Positions 6,485 to 8,155 of a DNA stretch of 8,155 nt are shown here, one piece after another. The notes under the pieces were generated by a model, which made no database searches, was not told where the DNA came from, and saw only the letters and a list, made by a program, of their open reading frames with translations. A program made the translations under genes and the position numbers. Numbering within the stretch: the first letter of the stretch is position 1; the number at the start of each line of letters is the position of its first letter. The stretch comes from Eubacteriales bacterium (GTDB taxonomy: Bacteria; Bacillota_A; Clostridia; Lachnospirales; Lachnospiraceae). The stretch is from contig JAUNJL010000089.1 of assembly GCA_030533315.1 (NCBI GenBank), positions 1-8,155 of the forward strand, read 5' to 3'.

Positions 6485-6563
6485 CCGGACGCCAGGTAAG
6501 GGCAGAGGGGTACAGAGAAGCGGCGAAACAGCTCCGCTGGCAGCTAATAAATTTCATATCAAC

Positions 6564-6592
6564 TGGAAACTTTCAAAGTTATTCTGTATAAT
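6564..6592 (+). promoter_or_regulatory. Promoter of the hxlR-azlCD operon with internal palindrome
   Basis: A perfect -10 TATAAT (6587-6592) lies 17 bases from a fair -35 TGGAAA (6564-6569, 4 of 6). The expected start is near 6599, about 22 bases before the regulator gene. The exact palindrome AACTTTCAAAGTT (6568-6580; 6-base arms, 1-base centre) overlaps the end of the -35 and the spacer. This position suits an operator, perhaps for the HxlR protein acting on its own promoter. Confidence 0.7.
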
Positions 6593-6620
6593 GTATCTGA
6601 ATGAAACGGAGGTAAAAGCT

Positions 6621-6998
6621 ATGTACAAACCAAAAACAGAAAAAGATATTCGATGTCCTTTGGAGTACGGTCTGGATATTTTCGGAGGAAAGTGGAAATC
6701 CCGGATTATTTGTGTGCTTGCGGAAATGAAGGTGCTCCGGTACAGCGAGCTTCGCAATGAGATGGCGAACATCACAGACGCCGTATTGTCCGCTACCTTG
6801 AAGGAGCTGATCCGTGACGGGATCGTGATCCGAAAGTCCTATGACGAGATCCCCCCAAAGGTGGAGTACAGTCTCTCCCCAAAGGGAAACTCTGTGGTCC
6901 CCATTTTGCAGAGTATCTGCCAATGGTCTGGGATTTATCATCAGGAGGACAGCGAAAATGCGCTGCGGCAATGCCAGAAATGCGATTTTCGCAATTAA
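6621..6998 (+). CDS. HxlR-family winged-helix transcriptional regulator
   Basis: This 125-residue protein belongs to the HxlR/MarR-like winged helix family, whose dimers bind palindromic operators and often sense electrophiles, oxidants or metabolites. The hallmark CPLEYGLDIFGGKWKSRIICVL (12-33) is followed by the recognition region YSELRNEMANITDAVLSATLKELIRDGIV (41-69) and the wing VEYSLSPKGNSVVPIL (81-96). Cys12 lies at the position of the redox-active N-terminal cysteine in YodB/HypR-type members. The C-terminus adds a CQKC motif (118-121), with further cysteines at 31 and 100. The start at 6621 has GGAGGT 7 bases upstream. It is 32 bases before azlC and certainly looks co-transcribed with azlCD, so it probably controls that exporter. 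The ligand is unknown. Confidence 0.93.
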   Translation: MYKPKTEKDIRCPLEYGLDIFGGKWKSRIICVLAEMKVLRYSELRNEMANITDAVLSATLKELIRDGIVIRKSYDEIPPKVEYSLSPKGNSVVPILQSICQWSGIYHQEDSENALRQCQKCDFRN

Positions 6999-7030
6999 TC
7001 AACCTAAACTGCAAAGAAAAGGACTTTATC

Positions 7031-7756
7031 ATGAAAAAGAACAACAGAAAAACACAGTACATCCGTGGTATGCGTTCCGGTATACCCGTTATATTTGGCT
7101 TCATCCCTGTCGGGATCGCATATGCCATCATGGCCCGGCAGGCGGGCTTTACGGCCCTCCAGGCCTGCGCCATGTCTCTGACCGTATTTGCAGGGGCCAG
7201 TCAGATGATGGCGGTGGGCATGTACGCCCAGGGCGCAGGCATCATCGCCATGATCCTGGCCACGTTTATCCTGAATCTGCGCCACCTGATCATGAGCGTC
7301 TGCGTGGTAAACCGGATGCCAAGGGGACCTGTAGGGGTCAAGCTTCTGGCCGCCTTCGGGGTAACCGATGAATCCTTTGCCATTTTCACCACAGAGAGGG
7401 AAGAAAATTGTACCACCGCATATTTTCTGGGATTGATCACGGTCACCTATACCTCCTGGAATGTGGGAACTCTCATCGGTGCAGTGGCGTCAGACTTTTT
7501 GCCAGCCATCCTCACCGCCAGTCTGGGGATCGCCCTTTATGCCATGTTTATCGGTATCCTTTTTCCAGGTCTGACCGACAACTGGCGGCTAGGGCTTTTG
7601 GTGGCTCTGACGGCCATATGCAACTCCATCCTGACACAGTTTATCGAACCCAGCTGGGCCTTGATCGTTTCCACGCTTCTCTGTGCCTTCATCGGCATTT
7701 TCTTCGTGGAGCTTGAGCCCGACACAAAGGAGGAAACAGCAAATGGACAGCACTAA
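7031..7756 (+). CDS. azlC: AzlC-family branched-chain amino acid exporter, large subunit
   Basis: AzlC is the large membrane subunit of the AzlCD exporter (LIV-E family), which in Bacillus confers 4-azaleucine resistance and in relatives (BrnFE, YgaZH) exports valine, isoleucine, leucine or methionine. The 241-residue protein is strongly hydrophobic with multiple membrane segments. It shows family motifs: FAGASQ (53-58), NLRH (82-85) and TDESFA (112-117), plus a glycine/proline-rich first helix (GIPVIFGFIPVGIAYA, 17-32). The short C-terminus is hydrophilic. The start at 7031 has AAAGGA 7 bases upstream. It follows the HxlR gene and overlaps azlD by 14 bases, implying translational coupling of the two subunits. 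The exact exported substrate cannot be read from sequence. Confidence 0.94.
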   Translation: MKKNNRKTQYIRGMRSGIPVIFGFIPVGIAYAIMARQAGFTALQACAMSLTVFAGASQMMAVGMYAQGAGIIAMILATFILNLRHLIMSVCVVNRMPRGPVGVKLLAAFGVTDESFAIFTTEREENCTTAYFLGLITVTYTSWNVGTLIGAVASDFLPAILTASLGIALYAMFIGILFPGLTDNWRLGLLVALTAICNSILTQFIEPSWALIVSTLLCAFIGIFFVELEPDTKEETANGQH

Positions 7757-8054
7757 AATATTTTTATTGATCCTGGGGATGGCTGTCGTCACCTACATCC
7801 CCCGGGCAATCCCAGCGATCCTGGTTGGCAAGATGAATTTTAACGCAAAAACCGAAAAGTTTTTAAAGCTGATCCCTTACACGGCAATGTCCGCCCTCAT
7901 CTTTCCCGGCGTATTTTCCGTAGATGCGGAAAAACCCATCATCGGAATCGCAGGCGGCCTCACAGCGTGCCTCCTGGCCTGGCGCAAATGCCCGGTAATG
8001 ATCTGTGTCTTGGCCGCTATCGCCGCAGACTTCCTGCTATACTGCTTTCTCTGA
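7743..8054 (+). CDS. azlD: AzlD-family branched-chain amino acid exporter, small subunit
   Basis: AzlD is the small membrane partner required with AzlC for export. The 103-residue protein has about four hydrophobic segments and the family motifs VTYIPRAIPAIL (16-27) and IPYTAMSALIFPG (44-56). Length is typical (about 100-110). The start at 7743 lies inside the end of azlC and is preceded by AGGAGG about 9 bases upstream. It is the last gene of the operon; a hairpin lies about 75 bases after its stop. Confidence 0.93.
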   Translation: MDSTKIFLLILGMAVVTYIPRAIPAILVGKMNFNAKTEKFLKLIPYTAMSALIFPGVFSVDAEKPIIGIAGGLTACLLAWRKCPVMICVLAAIAADFLLYCFL

Positions 8055-8064
8055 CCATTCCCAG

Positions 8065-8155
8065 AAAATGATGCTGCGCATCTGTCCGTAACAACAGCCA
8101 ATCCCACTAAACAATCCGTCTGTGGTTCCGGCAGATGACGCTGTGCATCTGTCCG
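8065..8155. repeat. Imperfect direct repeat with hairpins downstream of azlD
   Basis: Bases 8065-8088 and 8132-8155 match at 20 of 24 positions and share the exact run GCATCTGTCCG, 67 bases apart. Each copy can fold: GATGC-TGC-GCATC (8070-8082) in the first; in the second, CGG plus CAGATG (8129-8137) pairs with CATCTG plus CCG (8146-8155) with one bulged T. The second hairpin may be the azlCD terminator, but its 3' flank is outside the window. The rest of 8055-8155 shows no gene. Confidence 0.5.

Noticed and set aside
6342..6620. Upstream extension of the HxlR frame, which stays open from 6342
   Set aside because: It crosses the operon promoter, has no family match, and the ATG at 6621 has an ideal GGAGGT.
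1..8155. CRISPR arrays, insertion sequences, toxin-antitoxin or phage defence genes
   Set aside because: No regularly spaced repeats, transposase or defence-type proteins are visible; all sizeable supported genes are metabolic, transport or regulatory.

Overview
The window looks like a chromosomal stretch from a Firmicutes bacterium, most likely a gut-type Clostridia (Lachnospiraceae-like). This is inferred from the strong GGAGG-type ribosome sites, a clostridial-style feoA-feoA-feoB cluster, a short malic enzyme, the purC type, and the HxlR and AzlCD families. It is moderately GC-rich with AT-rich promoters. There are no rRNA or tRNA genes, insertion sequences, CRISPR arrays or phage genes.

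Layout. Bases 1-217 are non-coding and hold two perfect inverted repeats downstream of feoB. Bases 218-3107 (minus strand) are a ferrous iron uptake cluster: a first feoA (2898-3107), a second, divergent feoA (2513-2734) and feoB (218-2413). A strong promoter, TTGACG-17-TATACT, lies upstream of the first feoA. A palindrome overlaps its -10, and a near copy of that palindrome (15 of 18 bases) lies just upstream of feoB. Bases 3387-4070 (minus) encode a cupin D-lyxose/D-mannose isomerase. Bases 4221-5393 (minus) encode a short malic enzyme. Bases 5434-6309 (minus) encode PurC (SAICAR synthetase) of de novo purine synthesis. A divergent intergenic region (6310-6620) follows. Bases 6621-8054 (plus) are a three-gene operon: an HxlR-family winged-helix regulator with a possible redox-active cysteine pattern, azlC, and azlD overlapping azlC by 14 bases. 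The last 101 bases are non-coding and carry two copies of a hairpin-forming imperfect direct repeat.

How the genes work together. FeoA and FeoB import Fe2+, and the paired palindromes suggest coordinated metal-responsive repression of both ends of the cluster. AzlC and AzlD form a two-subunit branched-chain amino acid (or related small molecule) exporter, probably controlled by the co-transcribed HxlR protein. purC and the malic enzyme are only 40 bases apart and may share a transcript without an obvious pathway link. The lyxose isomerase looks like a stand-alone sugar isomerase.

I found no clear evidence of a wholly undescribed system. The points most worth checking are the duplicated feo operator, the HxlR-AzlCD pairing with its promoter palindrome, and the structured non-coding segments.
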